Assembly (NCBI RefSeq): GCF_003044565.1
Contig: NZ_POXG01000001.1
Coordinates: forward strand, 124,001 to 188,000
DNA: 64,000 nt
Source: Neisseria sicca
Lineage (GTDB): Bacteria > Pseudomonadota > Gammaproteobacteria > Burkholderiales > Neisseriaceae
Reading direction: 5' to 3'
A model generated the notes under the pieces. It did no database searches. It saw nothing but the letters and a program-made list of their open reading frames with translations, and was not told where the DNA came from. Position 1 is the first letter of the stretch, and the number at the start of each line of letters is the position of its first letter. Both the position numbers and the translations under genes were made by a program. This document shows, one piece after another, positions 28,961 through 37,946 of this stretch.

Positions 28961-30034
28961 TCAAATCGAATATTCAATCAACTCGTTCTGTGAGAACACA
29001 TAAACCTGTTTCGGCACCAATGCCAATTCCCGCCCTACAGACAAGTCCAGCCTTGACGCGTCGCTGCCTGCCAGCGTGATATGTACGTCCTGTTTGCCGT
29101 ATTTCACCACAACGTGCGTCAGTGCGCCGACGGCGTGGATTTTTTCGATTTCGGCGCGGATCATCGGCGTTTCGTTTTCAGCGGCGATCTGCCATTCGTG
29201 CGGGCGGATGTAGCCGGTGGCGGTTTGTTCCTGCCATTTGTAGTGCGCGTCCAATTTCCACGCAAAGCCGTTGTAGTGCCAGATGCCTTTTTCGATTCTG
29301 CCTTCGAAGGCGTCGGTTTCGCCGAGAAATTCGGTTACGAAGGCGTTTTCAGGTTTGCAGTAGATGGCTTCGGCGCTGCCGGTTTGTTCGATTTTACCGT
29401 GGTTCATAACGACGATTTCGTCGGAAACTTCGAGGGCTTCTTCTTGGTCGTGCGTCACCAGAATGCTGGTTACGCCTAGGTTGTGATGGATGTCGCGCAG
29501 CCAGGTACGCAATTCTTTGCGCACTTTGGCATCCAGCGCGCCGAAGGGTTCGTCCAGGAGCAGGAGTTTGGGTTCGACGGCGAGGGCGCGGGCGAGGGCG
29601 ATGCGTTGGCGTTGGCCGCCGGAGAGTTGGTGCGGATAGGATTTGGCGAGGTGGGAGAGCTGCACGAGTTTGAGCAATTCTTCGACTTTGGTGCGGATTT
29701 GTTCTTTGGACGGGCGTTCGGACTTGGGCAATACGGTCAAACCGAAAGCGACGTTGTCAAACACGTTCATGTGGCGGAAGAGGGCGTAGTGTTGGAACAC
29801 GAAACCGACTTTGCGTTCGCGCACGTGTTTGGCGGTTACGTCTTGCCCGTCAAACAGGATATTGCCGCCGTCGGCGTTTTCCAGTCCGGCAATGATGCGC
29901 AGGAGCGTGGTTTTGCCGCAGCCGGAAGGGCCGAGCAGGGAAACGAGTTTGCCGGTGGGGACGTTGAGGTTGATGTTTTTCAGCGCGTGGAAATTGCCGA
30001 AGTGTTTGTTTAAGTTTTGGATGGTGATGCTCAT
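28961..30034 (-). CDS. cysA: Sulfate/thiosulfate ABC importer ATP-binding protein
   Basis: The 357-residue ATPase of the sulfate importer has Walker [13 protein letters not shown] (Lys41), signature [15 protein letters not shown] and Walker [15 protein letters not shown]-terminal TOBE-like regulatory domain covers about residues 240-357. Its start overlaps the cysW stop by 4 bases, so the two are translationally coupled. The periplasmic binding protein (sbp/cysP) is not in the window. Confidence 0.95.
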   Translation of the reverse strand: MSITIQNLNKHFGNFHALKNINLNVPTGKLVSLLGPSGCGKTTLLRIIAGLENADGGNILFDGQDVTAKHVRERKVGFVFQHYALFRHMNVFDNVAFGLTVLPKSERPSKEQIRTKVEELLKLVQLSHLAKSYPHQLSGGQRQRIALARALAVEPKLLLLDEPFGALDAKVRKELRTWLRDIHHNLGVTSILVTHDQEEALEVSDEIVVMNHGKIEQTGSAEAIYCKPENAFVTEFLGETDAFEGRIEKGIWHYNGFAWKLDAHYKWQEQTATGYIRPHEWQIAAENETPMIRAEIEKIHAVGALTHVVVKYGKQDVHITLAGSDASRLDLSVGRELALVPKQVYVFSQNELIEYSI

Positions 30035-30891
30035 GCTGCGTTCCTTTCGGCGGCGGCGAGTTTTTTATCTTGTAATTTTGTGATGATGTTCTGCACCGCC
30101 AGCGTCGCCAGTGCTAAAAGTGCCAATACGCCGGAGAGGGCGAATGCGCCGGTGAAGTTGTATTCGTTGTAGAAGATTTCGACCAAAAGCGGGATGGTGT
30201 TGGTTTCGCCGCGTATGTGTCCCGATACCACGCTGACCGCGCCGAATTCGCCCATCGCGCGGGCGTTGGTGAGGATGATGCCGTAGAGCAGCGCCCATTT
30301 GATGTTGGGCAGGGTAACGCGCCAAAACATCTGCCAGCCGCTTGCGCCGAGAATCAGGGCGGCCTGTTCTTCGCTGTCGCCCTGTGCCTGCATCAGCGGG
30401 ATGATTTCGCGCGCGACAAAGGGGAAGGTAACAAACAGCGTTGCCAGAATAATGCCGGGGATGGCGAAGATAATCTGTATGCCTTGCGCTTCCAGCCAGC
30501 CGCCCAATGCCGTGTGCGCGCCGAACAATAAGACGAACATCAAACCGGCAACCACGGGCGATACGGAAAACGGCAAATCGAGCAGGGTGGTCAGCAACTG
30601 CTTGCCGCGGAAGTCGAAACGGGTCAGCAGCCACGCCATCGCCACGCCCAAGACGGCATTGACGGGAACGACCACCGCGGCGGTAATCAGGGTGAGCTTG
30701 ATCGCCGCCCACGCTTCGGGATCGGTAAGGGATTGCAGGTACAAATCCCAACCGCCTTTCAGCGCTTCGTAAAACACGGCGACAAGCGGTACGACCAGCA
30801 TCAGCAGTAAGAACCCCAGCGCGACAGCGGTCAGCAACACGCGCAGCCAGCGCGGTTCGGTCAGGTTGGGATTGATGGAATAGGGTTTCAT
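30031..30891 (-). CDS. cysW: Sulfate ABC importer permease CysW
   Basis: The 286-residue inner-membrane permease has six membrane spans and the EAA coupling loop ([23 protein letters not shown]). The N-terminal [25 protein letters not shown] is typical of CysW. It pairs with CysT to form the channel. The 263-base gap to cysT is filled with repeats, which is unusual for this operon. Confidence 0.95.
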   Translation of the reverse strand: MKPYSINPNLTEPRWLRVLLTAVALGFLLLMLVVPLVAVFYEALKGGWDLYLQSLTDPEAWAAIKLTLITAAVVVPVNAVLGVAMAWLLTRFDFRGKQLLTTLLDLPFSVSPVVAGLMFVLLFGAHTALGGWLEAQGIQIIFAIPGIILATLFVTFPFVAREIIPLMQAQGDSEEQAALILGASGWQMFWRVTLPNIKWALLYGIILTNARAMGEFGAVSVVSGHIRGETNTIPLLVEIFYNEYNFTGAFALSGVLALLALATLAVQNIITKLQDKKLAAAERNAA

Positions 30892-30928
30892 GGCGGTGGT
30901 GTTCTCTGGTTGGTTTTAAGATGTTTGG

Positions 30929-30983
30929 AGGTCGTCTGAAAAACTGTGTTTTTGGGGGCGGATTCGTTTTCAGACGACCTTTT
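30929..30983. repeat. Inverted uptake-sequence pair inside the cysT-cysW gap
   Basis: GAGGTCGTCTGAAAAAC and TTTTCAGACGACCTTTTA are about 23 bases apart. Read on the minus strand from cysT, this could act as a partial terminator before cysW. Confidence 0.7.
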
Positions 30984-31019
30984 ATTTATTAAGGGAGTAA
31001 AAAGCGTCTAGCTGCCGTC

Positions 31020-31039
31020 ATTCCCGCGCAGGCGGGAAT
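31020..31039. repeat. dRS3 palindrome, first copy
   Basis: ATTCCC and GGGAAT are separated by 8 bases (GCGCAGGC). This is the neisserial dRS3 repeat, a known target for filamentous phage integration in other Neisseria. Confidence 0.88.
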
Positions 31040-31097
31040 CCATCGGTAAAGTTCGGCTGCCTTATTTATTTTTGGTTTTTCTGTTGCCGTGCGGTGG

Positions 31098-31117
31098 ATT
31101 CCCGCCTGCGCGGGAAT
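31098..31117. repeat. dRS3 palindrome, second copy
   Basis: It is the same 20-base palindrome in opposite orientation, 78 bases from the first. The flanks TGCCGTC and GACGGCA also mirror each other, so the two form one larger inverted repeat, as in neisserial intergenic mosaic elements. Confidence 0.88.
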
Positions 31118-31154
31118 GACGGCAACAGCGTAGTTCAGATTTTCAGACGACTCC

Positions 31155-31991
31155 TCAACCCTTCGCCTCCGAACGCCTGCTCAACGCCCACTGCATCACG
31201 TTCAGCGCAAACAAAATCACAAACGAAACCAGCAGCATAAACAACGCCACCGCCGACGCGCCTTGTACGTCGAACTGTTCCAGCTTGCCCGTAATAATCA
31301 GCGGCAGGATTTCGGAAACCATCGGAATGTTGCCCGCGATAAAAATTACCGAGCCGTATTCCCCCGTTGCCCGCGCGAACATCATGCCCGCGCCGGTTAA
31401 GAGCGCCGGCGTGATTTCCGGCAGCAGTACGCGGCGGAACGTCGTGAAGCGGTTTGCGCCCAAAGTCGCCGCCGCTTCCTCATATTCGCCCGACAATTCC
31501 TCCAATACCGGCTGCACGGCGCGGACGATAAAGGGTAGGCTGACGACAACCAGCGCAATCCAAATGCCGACGGGCGTAAACGCGATTTTGATGCCCAAAG
31601 GCTCGAAAAAGCGGCCTATCCAACCGTTGGGTGCATATAGGGTCGCCAACGCGATGCCCGTAACCGCCGTCGGCAGCGCAAACGGCAAATCGACCAGCGC
31701 GTTCACCAGCCCCTTGAGAGGAAATTCATAGCGCACCAACACCCACGCCACCAGCGTGCCGAACACGACATTGGTCAGCATCGCATAAAACGACATCCGC
31801 AAACTCAGCCATACCGCCGCCAACACGTTCGGCTCGGCAATCGTATTCCAAAAGCCGCCCCAGCCGATTTCCGCCGCCTTCGCCGCCATCATCGCAAACG
31901 GCAAAACCACCAGAAGCGACAGGCACAATACGGTCAGGCCGAGGCTGATTTTGAAGCCGGGCAGTACGCTGGGGGTTTTGAGTAGTAACAT
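31155..31991 (-). CDS. cysT: Sulfate ABC importer permease CysT (CysU)
   Basis: The 278-residue membrane permease has six spans and the coupling loop YEEAAATLGANRFTTFRRVLLP. The N-terminal KTPSVLPGFKISLGLTVLCLSL is typical of CysT. It is the first gene of cysT-W-A. The start lies back to back with rep, so both promoters share the 170-base gap at 31992-32164, which holds single uptake sequences near 32034 and 32114. Confidence 0.95.
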   Translation of the reverse strand: MLLLKTPSVLPGFKISLGLTVLCLSLLVVLPFAMMAAKAAEIGWGGFWNTIAEPNVLAAVWLSLRMSFYAMLTNVVFGTLVAWVLVRYEFPLKGLVNALVDLPFALPTAVTGIALATLYAPNGWIGRFFEPLGIKIAFTPVGIWIALVVVSLPFIVRAVQPVLEELSGEYEEAAATLGANRFTTFRRVLLPEITPALLTGAGMMFARATGEYGSVIFIAGNIPMVSEILPLIITGKLEQFDVQGASAVALFMLLVSFVILFALNVMQWALSRRSEAKG

Positions 31992-32164
31992 GGTCGGTCG
32001 GAAGGGAAAAAGAAGATGCTGCCACTTTAACGGGGTCGTCTGAAAAAAGGAAAGAATGGTTTGTTTGGTATAAAGATGATTTTGTTATATATGTTGGATT
32101 GTCGTTTGGGGCTTTCAGACGACCTGTTATAATCTGCGCCTCTTTTTGGTTCGTCTGCATTTCC

Positions 32165-34165
32165 ATGAAACTCAACCCCCAACAGCAAGCCGCCGTCAAA
32201 TACCTCGGCGGCCCCCTGCTCGTGCTTGCCGGCGCCGGCAGCGGTAAAACCGGCGTGATTACGCAAAAAATCAAACATTTGATTGTCAACGTCGGCTATC
32301 TGCCGCATACCGTCGCCGCGATTACCTTCACCAACAAAGCCGCCACGGAAATGCAGGAGCGCGTTGCCAAAATGCTGCCCAAATCGCAAACGCGCGGGCT
32401 GACGATTTGCACGTTCCACTCTTTAGGCATGAAGATTCTGCGTGAAGAGGCGAACCATATCGGTTACAAAAAAAACTTCTCCATCCTCGATTCCACCGAC
32501 AGCGCGAAAATCATCGGCGAACTTTTGGGCGGTACGGGAAAAGAAGCCTTATTCAAAGCGCAGCATCAGATTTCCCTGTGGAAAAACGATTTGAAAACGC
32601 CCGAAGACGTGCTTCAGACGACCTCCAACGCTTGGGAAGAACAAATCGCGCGCGTGTATGCGAGCTATCAGGAAACCCTGCAAAGCTATCAGGCGGTGGA
32701 CTTCGACGACTTAATCCGCCTGCCCGCCGTGCTGTTGCAGCAAAACAGCGAAGTGCGCAACAAATGGCAGCGGCGGCTGCGTTATCTGTTGGTTGACGAA
32801 TGTCAGGACACCAACACCTGCCAATTTACGCTGATGAAGCTCTTGACCGGCGCGGAAGGCATGTTTACCGCCGTCGGCGACGACGACCAGTCCATCTACG
32901 CATGGCGCGGCGCAAACATGGAAAACCTGCGCAAAATGCAGGAAGACTATCCGCAGATGAAAGTCATCAAGCTGGAGCAAAACTACCGCTCCACCGCACG
33001 GATTCTCAAAATCGCCAACAAAGTCATCGAAAACAACCCCAAGCTGTTCACCAAAAAACTTTGGTCGCAGTTCGGCGAAGGCGAAATCGTCAAAGTCGTT
33101 GCCTGCCAAAATGAACAACACGAAGCCGACTGGGTCGTCAGCCAAATCGTCAAGCAGAAGCTGGTCGGTGGCGATAAAACCCAATACGCCGATTTCGCCG
33201 TGTTATACCGCGGCAACCATCAGGCGCGGATTTTTGAAGAAGCCTTGCGCAGCGCGCGCGTTCCCTACCAACTCTCCGGCGGGCAGAGTTTTTTTGACAA
33301 AGCCGAAATCAAAGATGTTTTGTCCTATTTGCGCCTGCTTGCCAACCCCAACGACGATCCCGCCTTCCTGCGCGCTGTTACCACGCCCAAACGCGGCATC
33401 GGCGATGTAACGCTCGGCAAACTCAACACCTACGCGCACGAACACGAATGCAGCCTGTATGAAGCCGCGCAAAACGAAGAAGCCCTTGCTTTGCTGAACA
33501 ATACCAACCGCCAACACCTGCAAGCCTTTATGGATATGTTCGGCAGCTACCGCGCCAAAGCCGAAACCAGTGAAGCGGGCGAACTCATCAACGGCCTGCT
33601 CAAAGAAATCGACTACGAAAACCACCTGCTTGCCAGCGAAGAGGGCAAAGCCGGCGAAATCAAATGGCGCAACGTCAGCGACCTGACCGGCTGGTTGGAG
33701 CGCAAAGGCGAGCAAGACGGCAAAAACATCATCGAACTCGCCCAAACCGTCGCCTTAATGACGCTTTTGGAAGGCAAAAGCGAAGAAGAAGTCGATGCCG
33801 TCAAACTCTCGACCCTGCACGCCTCCAAAGGCTTGGAATACCCCTACGTTTTCCTCGTCGGCTGCGAAGAGGGCATCCTGCCGCACAACGACAGCATCGA
33901 AGAAGACAACGTCGAAGAAGAACGCCGCCTGATGTACGTCGGCATCACCCGCGCCAAACGCCAGCTTACGCTGACCCACTGCGTCAAACGCAAAAAACAA
34001 GGCACATGGCAGTTCCCCGAACCCAGCCGCTTCATAGACGAAATGCCGCAGGAAGACATCAAGATTTTAGGGCGCAAAGGCGGCGAACCGATTGTGAGCA
34101 AGGAAGAGGGCAGAAGTCATCTGGCGGGGATGCTGGATATGTTGGCGGCGAAAGGGAAGGGCTGA
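32165..34165 (+). CDS. rep: ATP-dependent DNA helicase Rep
   Basis: The 666-residue SF1A 3'-5' helicase has Walker A in LAGAGSGKTGVIT (Lys28) and motif II VDECQDTN. Further motifs are GDDDQSIYAWRGA, LEQNYRST and the late motif LSTLHASKGLEYPYVFLVG. It helps replication forks pass obstacles. I chose MKLNPQQQAAVKY as start because it fits E. coli Rep (MRLNPGQQQAVEF). CRISPR array 1 follows 330 bases after the stop. Confidence 0.95.
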   Translation: MKLNPQQQAAVKYLGGPLLVLAGAGSGKTGVITQKIKHLIVNVGYLPHTVAAITFTNKAATEMQERVAKMLPKSQTRGLTICTFHSLGMKILREEANHIGYKKNFSILDSTDSAKIIGELLGGTGKEALFKAQHQISLWKNDLKTPEDVLQTTSNAWEEQIARVYASYQETLQSYQAVDFDDLIRLPAVLLQQNSEVRNKWQRRLRYLLVDECQDTNTCQFTLMKLLTGAEGMFTAVGDDDQSIYAWRGANMENLRKMQEDYPQMKVIKLEQNYRSTARILKIANKVIENNPKLFTKKLWSQFGEGEIVKVVACQNEQHEADWVVSQIVKQKLVGGDKTQYADFAVLYRGNHQARIFEEALRSARVPYQLSGGQSFFDKAEIKDVLSYLRLLANPNDDPAFLRAVTTPKRGIGDVTLGKLNTYAHEHECSLYEAAQNEEALALLNNTNRQHLQAFMDMFGSYRAKAETSEAGELINGLLKEIDYENHLLASEEGKAGEIKWRNVSDLTGWLERKGEQDGKNIIELAQTVALMTLLEGKSEEEVDAVKLSTLHASKGLEYPYVFLVGCEEGILPHNDSIEEDNVEEERRLMYVGITRAKRQLTLTHCVKRKKQGTWQFPEPSRFIDEMPQEDIKILGRKGGEPIVSKEEGRSHLAGMLDMLAAKGKG

Positions 34166-34304
34166 AACGAGAGATGGACAAGCAAAAGGTCGTCTGAAAT
34201 AAGTTGCACATGGTACGCTTCTTTAATTTGAAGTGTTCCGGATTCCTCCTGTCAGCCTGAAAGGACAACAAATCTGTGTCAGCCTCAATAATTCAAAAGC
34301 AGCG

Positions 34305-34494
34305 TTGTCGAATGTAAAATACATGGCTATAATCCGCATTACAAGTTTTCCGACGGATAGCGAAAAGTCTGTCTTTCGGCTGCTCTTTTCAGTTAAGGTT
34401 TTATTAAATAATGTCTTTGTTGGTTAAGAAAAAATACTAACCTTTCTTAACTGTATAGAAGATTGAAAATAATAGAATTTTTTAACTGAGTGCA
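34305..34494 (+). promoter_or_regulatory. CRISPR leader 1 with promoter
   Basis: The leader has a -35 box TTGTCG (34305-34310) and a -10 box TATAAT (34328-34333) exactly 17 bases apart. About 160 AT-rich bases with runs such as AAGTCTGTCTTTCGGCTGCT and TTATTAAATAATGTC follow, up to the first repeat. The same sequence, with few changes, precedes arrays 2, 3 and 4. Confidence 0.85.
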
Positions 34495-34670
34495 GTCGGA
34501 AGACTTGCCCCACTAATCGGGGATTAAGACGGTATTTACCAACTCCAATGCTTCATCACGCATGTCGGAAGACTTGCCCCACTAATCGGGGATTAAGACA
34601 CGGTTACAAGAGGTTTACTGTTTAAACTCATTGAGTCGGAAGACTTGCCCCACCTATCGGGGATAAAAAT
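34495..34670 (+). CRISPR. CRISPR array 1: three repeats, two spacers
   Basis: The 36-base repeats are at 34495-34530, 34564-34599 and 34635-34670. Each starts GTCGGAAGACTTGCCCCA and ends CGGGGATTAAGAC. CCCC and GGGG can pair, leaving the 8-base tag ATTAAGAC as the likely crRNA 5' handle. This sets the direction of transcription to plus. The spacers have 33 and 35 bases. The last repeat is degenerate (ends GGGGATAAAAAT), as expected at the distal end. The leader is upstream and a terminator follows at once. Confidence 0.95.
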
Positions 34671-34711
34671 CAAACAGCCTTGATGGTTCATCCCATCAAG
34701 GCCATTTTTGC
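34671..34711 (+). terminator. Terminator of CRISPR array 1
   Basis: The hairpin GCCTTGATGG/CCATCAAGGC has a 6-base loop and is followed by ATTTTTG. Arrays 2 and 3 end with closely related hairpins. Confidence 0.85.
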
Positions 34712-34735
34712 GTCATGCGTATTTTTGAGGTCTTA

Positions 34736-34797
34736 AAGAGGTCGTCTGAAAATGGCTTTAAGGGTATCAAAGGGTATCGGTTTTCAGACGACCTTTT
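34736..34797. repeat. Inverted uptake-sequence pair downstream of array 1
   Basis: AAGAGGTCGTCTGAAAATGG and GTTTTCAGACGACCTTTTT enclose about 25 bases, with a direct repeat AAGGGTATC inside. A further single uptake sequence lies near 34811. Confidence 0.7.
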
Positions 34798-35014
34798 TCC
34801 AACGATTTGAAGGTCGTCTGAAACGCCTGTCCTACCAATAAGTAGCATATTCAAACTATTTCGTTTCGGGTATAGTATCGCCTGAACAGACTTTCAGGCA
34901 GGCTGACCGGCGCGGAAGCGACGTTTTATATGTTATCCCTAAATATTCCCGCGCCGCCGATTGTCAGCCCGCCTTAAACCGTATGATGCGACATTGCTTT
35001 GGAGAAGCGCTGAA

Positions 35015-35428
35015 ATGTTCAAACGTCCTGAAGAAATCATTGTCCTTGTCCTTGCCGTTATTTGGGTGGTGCTGACTTATTTCATCGCCGCCTTTCTCGG
35101 CGCAGATACTTACACCATCTTCCTGATTACCGGTTTGACGCTGTTATGGGCAGTTGTGTGTTTTCGCCTGTGGCAGATTAATTTGAGCCGCAATATCTGG
35201 CCGCTGTTTTTAGGCAGCTTGGTAATGTGTTGGTGGCCTTATTTGGATTGGTATGCCATCAAAGACATCGTCGTTCCAGCATCCGGAGGGGAGGCTATTA
35301 TCGTAACCAAACCTTGGTACGCAAGCTGGACATTTAAATTCATCCTGTCCCTCATTCCGGTAGCGCTCGGCTATTCGTTCAAATGGAAGCAGGCTAAAAA
35401 ACGCCATTCCACCGCTCCGCGCGCCTGA
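35015..35428 (+). CDS. Small integral membrane protein of unknown function
   Basis: The product has 137 residues with three or four membrane helices: [55 protein letters not shown] and [17 protein letters not shown] near 110. A short, probably periplasmic, segment sits before the last helix. The end is basic ([15 protein letters not shown]) and likely cytoplasmic. GGAGAAGCGCTGAA precedes the ATG at 35015. It is not cotranscribed with its neighbours; a hairpin terminator follows. I do not recognise a family. Confidence 0.7.
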   Translation: MFKRPEEIIVLVLAVIWVVLTYFIAAFLGADTYTIFLITGLTLLWAVVCFRLWQINLSRNIWPLFLGSLVMCWWPYLDWYAIKDIVVPASGGEAIIVTKPWYASWTFKFILSLIPVALGYSFKWKQAKKRHSTAPRA

Positions 35429-35440
35429 AATCCAAACCTA

Positions 35441-35470
35441 AAACGCCGTTAACCTCAAACGGCGTTTTGC
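35441..35470 (+). terminator. Rho-independent terminator after the small membrane protein
   Basis: The stem AAACGCCGTT/AACGGCGTTTT is followed by GCTTTTT. Confidence 0.85.
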
Positions 35471-35589
35471 TTTTTCAGACGACCCGCATACTGTCAACGC
35501 TATCGATAAACTGCTATACTTTTCGGATAATTCGACCGGTTTTTACTCGGATAAGGTCGTCTGAAAAATACCCGACAAACGGAATCAAA

Positions 35590-37065
35590 ATGATCAGCAA
35601 ACAAGAATACCAAGCCCAAGCCGCCCAAGGCTACAACCGCATCCCGCTCGTTCAAGAACTCCTTGCCGACTTGGATACGCCGCTTTCCCTCTATCTCAAA
35701 CTCGCCAACCGCCCCTATACCTACCTGCTCGAATCCGTTGTCGGCGGCGAACGTTTCGGCCGCTATTCCTTTATCGGCCTGCCGTGCAGCCACTATCTCA
35801 AAGCCGGCGGCAAACACGTCGATGTTTATCAAAACGGCGAAATCGTCGAACAACACGACGGCAACCCGCTGCCCTTTATCGAAGCCTTCCACAACCGCTT
35901 CAAAACGCCCGAAATCCCAAGCCTGCCGCGCTTTACCGGCGGATTGGTCGGCTACTTCGGTTACGAAACTATCTACAATTTCGAACACTTCGCCCACCGC
36001 CTGAAAAATACCGCCAAAGCCGACCCGCTCGGTACGCCCGACATCTTGCTGATGCTGTCGCAAGAATTGGCGGTGATCGACAATTTAAGCGGCAAAATTT
36101 ACCTCATCGTTTACGCCGATCCCTCGCAGCCCGACGGCTACGAACGCGCCCGCGAACGCCTCGAAGACATCCGCACCCAGCTGCGCCAAAGCTGCGCCAT
36201 CCCGCTCTCGCTCGGCAGTAAACACACCGAAGCCGTCAGCGAATTCGGCGAAGAGCCGTTCAAAGCCTGCGTCAACAAAATCAAAGACTACATCTTCGCA
36301 GGCGACTGTATGCAGGTCGTCCCCAGCCAGCGCATGAGCATGGAATTCACCGACAGCCCGCTCGCCCTCTACCGCGCCCTGCGCACGCTCAACCCTTCGC
36401 CTTACCTCTTTTATTACGATTTCGGCGATTTCCACATCGTCGGTTCCTCGCCCGAAATCCTCGTCCGACGCGAACGCGACGACGTCATCGTCCGCCCCAT
36501 CGCCGGCACGCGCCTGCGCGGCAAAACCCCTGCCGAAGACCTTGCCAACGAGCAGGATTTATTAAGCGACGCCAAAGAAATCGCCGAACACGTCATGCTT
36601 ATCGATTTAGGACGCAACGACGTCGGCCGCATCAGCAAAACGGGCGAAGTCAAAGTAACCGACAAAATGGTGATTGAAAAATACTCCCATGTGATGCACA
36701 TCGTTTCCAACGTTGAAGGTCGTCTGAAAGAGGGCGTTACCAACATGGACATCCTCGCCGCCACGTTCCCCGCCGGTACACTCTCCGGCGCACCCAAAGT
36801 CCGCGCCATGGAAATCATCGAAGAAGTCGAACCGAGCAAACGCGGCATCTACGGCGGCGCCGTCGGCGTCTGGGGTTTCAACAACGACATGGACTTGGCA
36901 ATCGCCATCCGCACCGCCGTAGTGAAAAACAACACGCTATACGTCCAAAGCGGCGCAGGCATCGTCGCCGACTCCGACCCGACCTCCGAATGGCAGGAAA
37001 CGCAGAACAAAGCCCGAGCAGTGGTTAGAGCGGCACAAATGGTGCAGGAAGGGCTGGATAAATAA
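35590..37065 (+). CDS. trpE: Anthranilate synthase component I
   Basis: The 491-residue chorismate-using enzyme makes anthranilate, the first step to tryptophan, together with TrpG. The catalytic half contains [41 protein letters not shown] and [12 protein letters not shown], then [16 protein letters not shown] and [17 protein letters not shown]. The N-terminal tryptophan-binding region is present ([20 protein letters not shown]). The start MISKQEYQ was chosen by family fit. No trp leader peptide with repeated Trp codons is visible upstream; two uptake sequences occupy the region. trpG is not adjacent. Confidence 0.95.
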   Translation: MISKQEYQAQAAQGYNRIPLVQELLADLDTPLSLYLKLANRPYTYLLESVVGGERFGRYSFIGLPCSHYLKAGGKHVDVYQNGEIVEQHDGNPLPFIEAFHNRFKTPEIPSLPRFTGGLVGYFGYETIYNFEHFAHRLKNTAKADPLGTPDILLMLSQELAVIDNLSGKIYLIVYADPSQPDGYERARERLEDIRTQLRQSCAIPLSLGSKHTEAVSEFGEEPFKACVNKIKDYIFAGDCMQVVPSQRMSMEFTDSPLALYRALRTLNPSPYLFYYDFGDFHIVGSSPEILVRRERDDVIVRPIAGTRLRGKTPAEDLANEQDLLSDAKEIAEHVMLIDLGRNDVGRISKTGEVKVTDKMVIEKYSHVMHIVSNVEGRLKEGVTNMDILAATFPAGTLSGAPKVRAMEIIEEVEPSKRGIYGGAVGVWGFNNDMDLAIAIRTAVVKNNTLYVQSGAGIVADSDPTSEWQETQNKARAVVRAAQMVQEGLDK

Positions 37066-37066
37066 A

Positions 37067-37105
37067 GTTCAGACGACCTTTAAAGAGGAAAGGTCGTCTG
37101 AAAAT
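37067..37105 (+). terminator. Paired uptake-sequence hairpin after trpE
   Basis: GTTCAGACGACCTTT and AAAGGTCGTCTGAAAAT surround about 6 bases. Confidence 0.72.
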
Positions 37106-37128
37106 ACTTAAAAGAAAGAAAAAGACCA

Positions 37129-37698
37129 ATGAAATTAAACGAAAAACAACAAAAATCCGTCAGCAAATTCCTCAGCCTTATCTTACGTCACAGACCCGAA
37201 CAAATCGGAATCACTTTGGACAAAAACGGCTGGGTGGATATTGATATCCTGTTGGCACAAGCAAATCACCCCAAGCACAACTTTACCGGCGTTGCATTGA
37301 CGTATGATAATTTAATGGAAATCGTTGAAAAAAATGATAAAAAACGGTTTACCGTATCAGAAGACGGCAAGCGTATTCGTGCCGCGCAAGGACACTCCAC
37401 AAAACAGGTTGAAATCCAGTATTGCGCAACGACACCGCCTGATATCCTATATCACGGCACAGCGGAAAAATCGGTGCAGTCGATATTTGGTCAGGGGCTG
37501 CATGCAGGTTCACGCCATTTCGTCCATCTTTCGGCAGATATCGAAACTGCAATCAAAGTCGGTTCCCGACATGGCAAACCCGTCGTGTTGACCATCGACA
37601 CCGCCGCCATGCTTGCCGACAGTCATCAGTTTTACCTCGCAGACAACGGCGTTTGGTTGACTGAAAACGTTCCGTCGAAGTTTATTGCCAAGTTGTGA
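37129..37698 (+). CDS. kptA: RNA 2'-phosphotransferase KptA/Tpt1
   Basis: The 189-residue protein matches the KptA/Tpt1 family, which removes an internal 2'-phosphate from RNA using NAD+ with ADP-ribosyl transfer. The N-terminal winged-helix part has VSKFLSLILRHRPEQIGI and LDKNGWVDIDILL. The ADP-ribosyltransferase-like part has YHGTAEKSVQSIFGQGL, GSRHFVHLSADIETAIKVG and RHGKPVVLTIDTAAM. In fungi it finishes tRNA splicing. Bacteria lack that splicing reaction, so the natural substrate here is unknown; RNA repair or ADP-ribosylation of nucleic-acid ends are possibilities. GAAAGAAAAAGACCA stands before the ATG. A terminator follows. Confidence 0.93.
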   Translation: MKLNEKQQKSVSKFLSLILRHRPEQIGITLDKNGWVDIDILLAQANHPKHNFTGVALTYDNLMEIVEKNDKKRFTVSEDGKRIRAAQGHSTKQVEIQYCATTPPDILYHGTAEKSVQSIFGQGLHAGSRHFVHLSADIETAIKVGSRHGKPVVLTIDTAAMLADSHQFYLADNGVWLTENVPSKFIAKL

Positions 37699-37733
37699 AT
37701 TTAGTTTGAGTTTTCCTTTCATTGATGCTTAGA

Positions 37734-37768
37734 AAAATCCGTCCATATAATAGGGGCGGATTTTGTTT
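37734..37768 (+). terminator. Probable terminator of kptA
   Basis: AAATCCGTCC and GGGCGGATTT pair around a 9-base loop and are followed by TGTTTG, a weak T tail. Confidence 0.65.
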
Positions 37769-37946
37769 GTGTAATGACTTATTGCTCAGTATATTAATTC
37801 GTATAATGTATATTATGTTAAATTATATGGATTGATTCAAGTTTCTCAATATTCTTTAGTTCTATCCATCTCTCTTCGTACCTATCACAGAGCTTTTTAA
37901 AATCAGTTAAAATACACGACTTGATTTTATTTTTCCCTATTTCCTT

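Noticed and set aside
34165..34305. A gene between rep and CRISPR leader 1
   Set aside because: Only short frames; the sequence is an uptake sequence followed by the leader promoter region.
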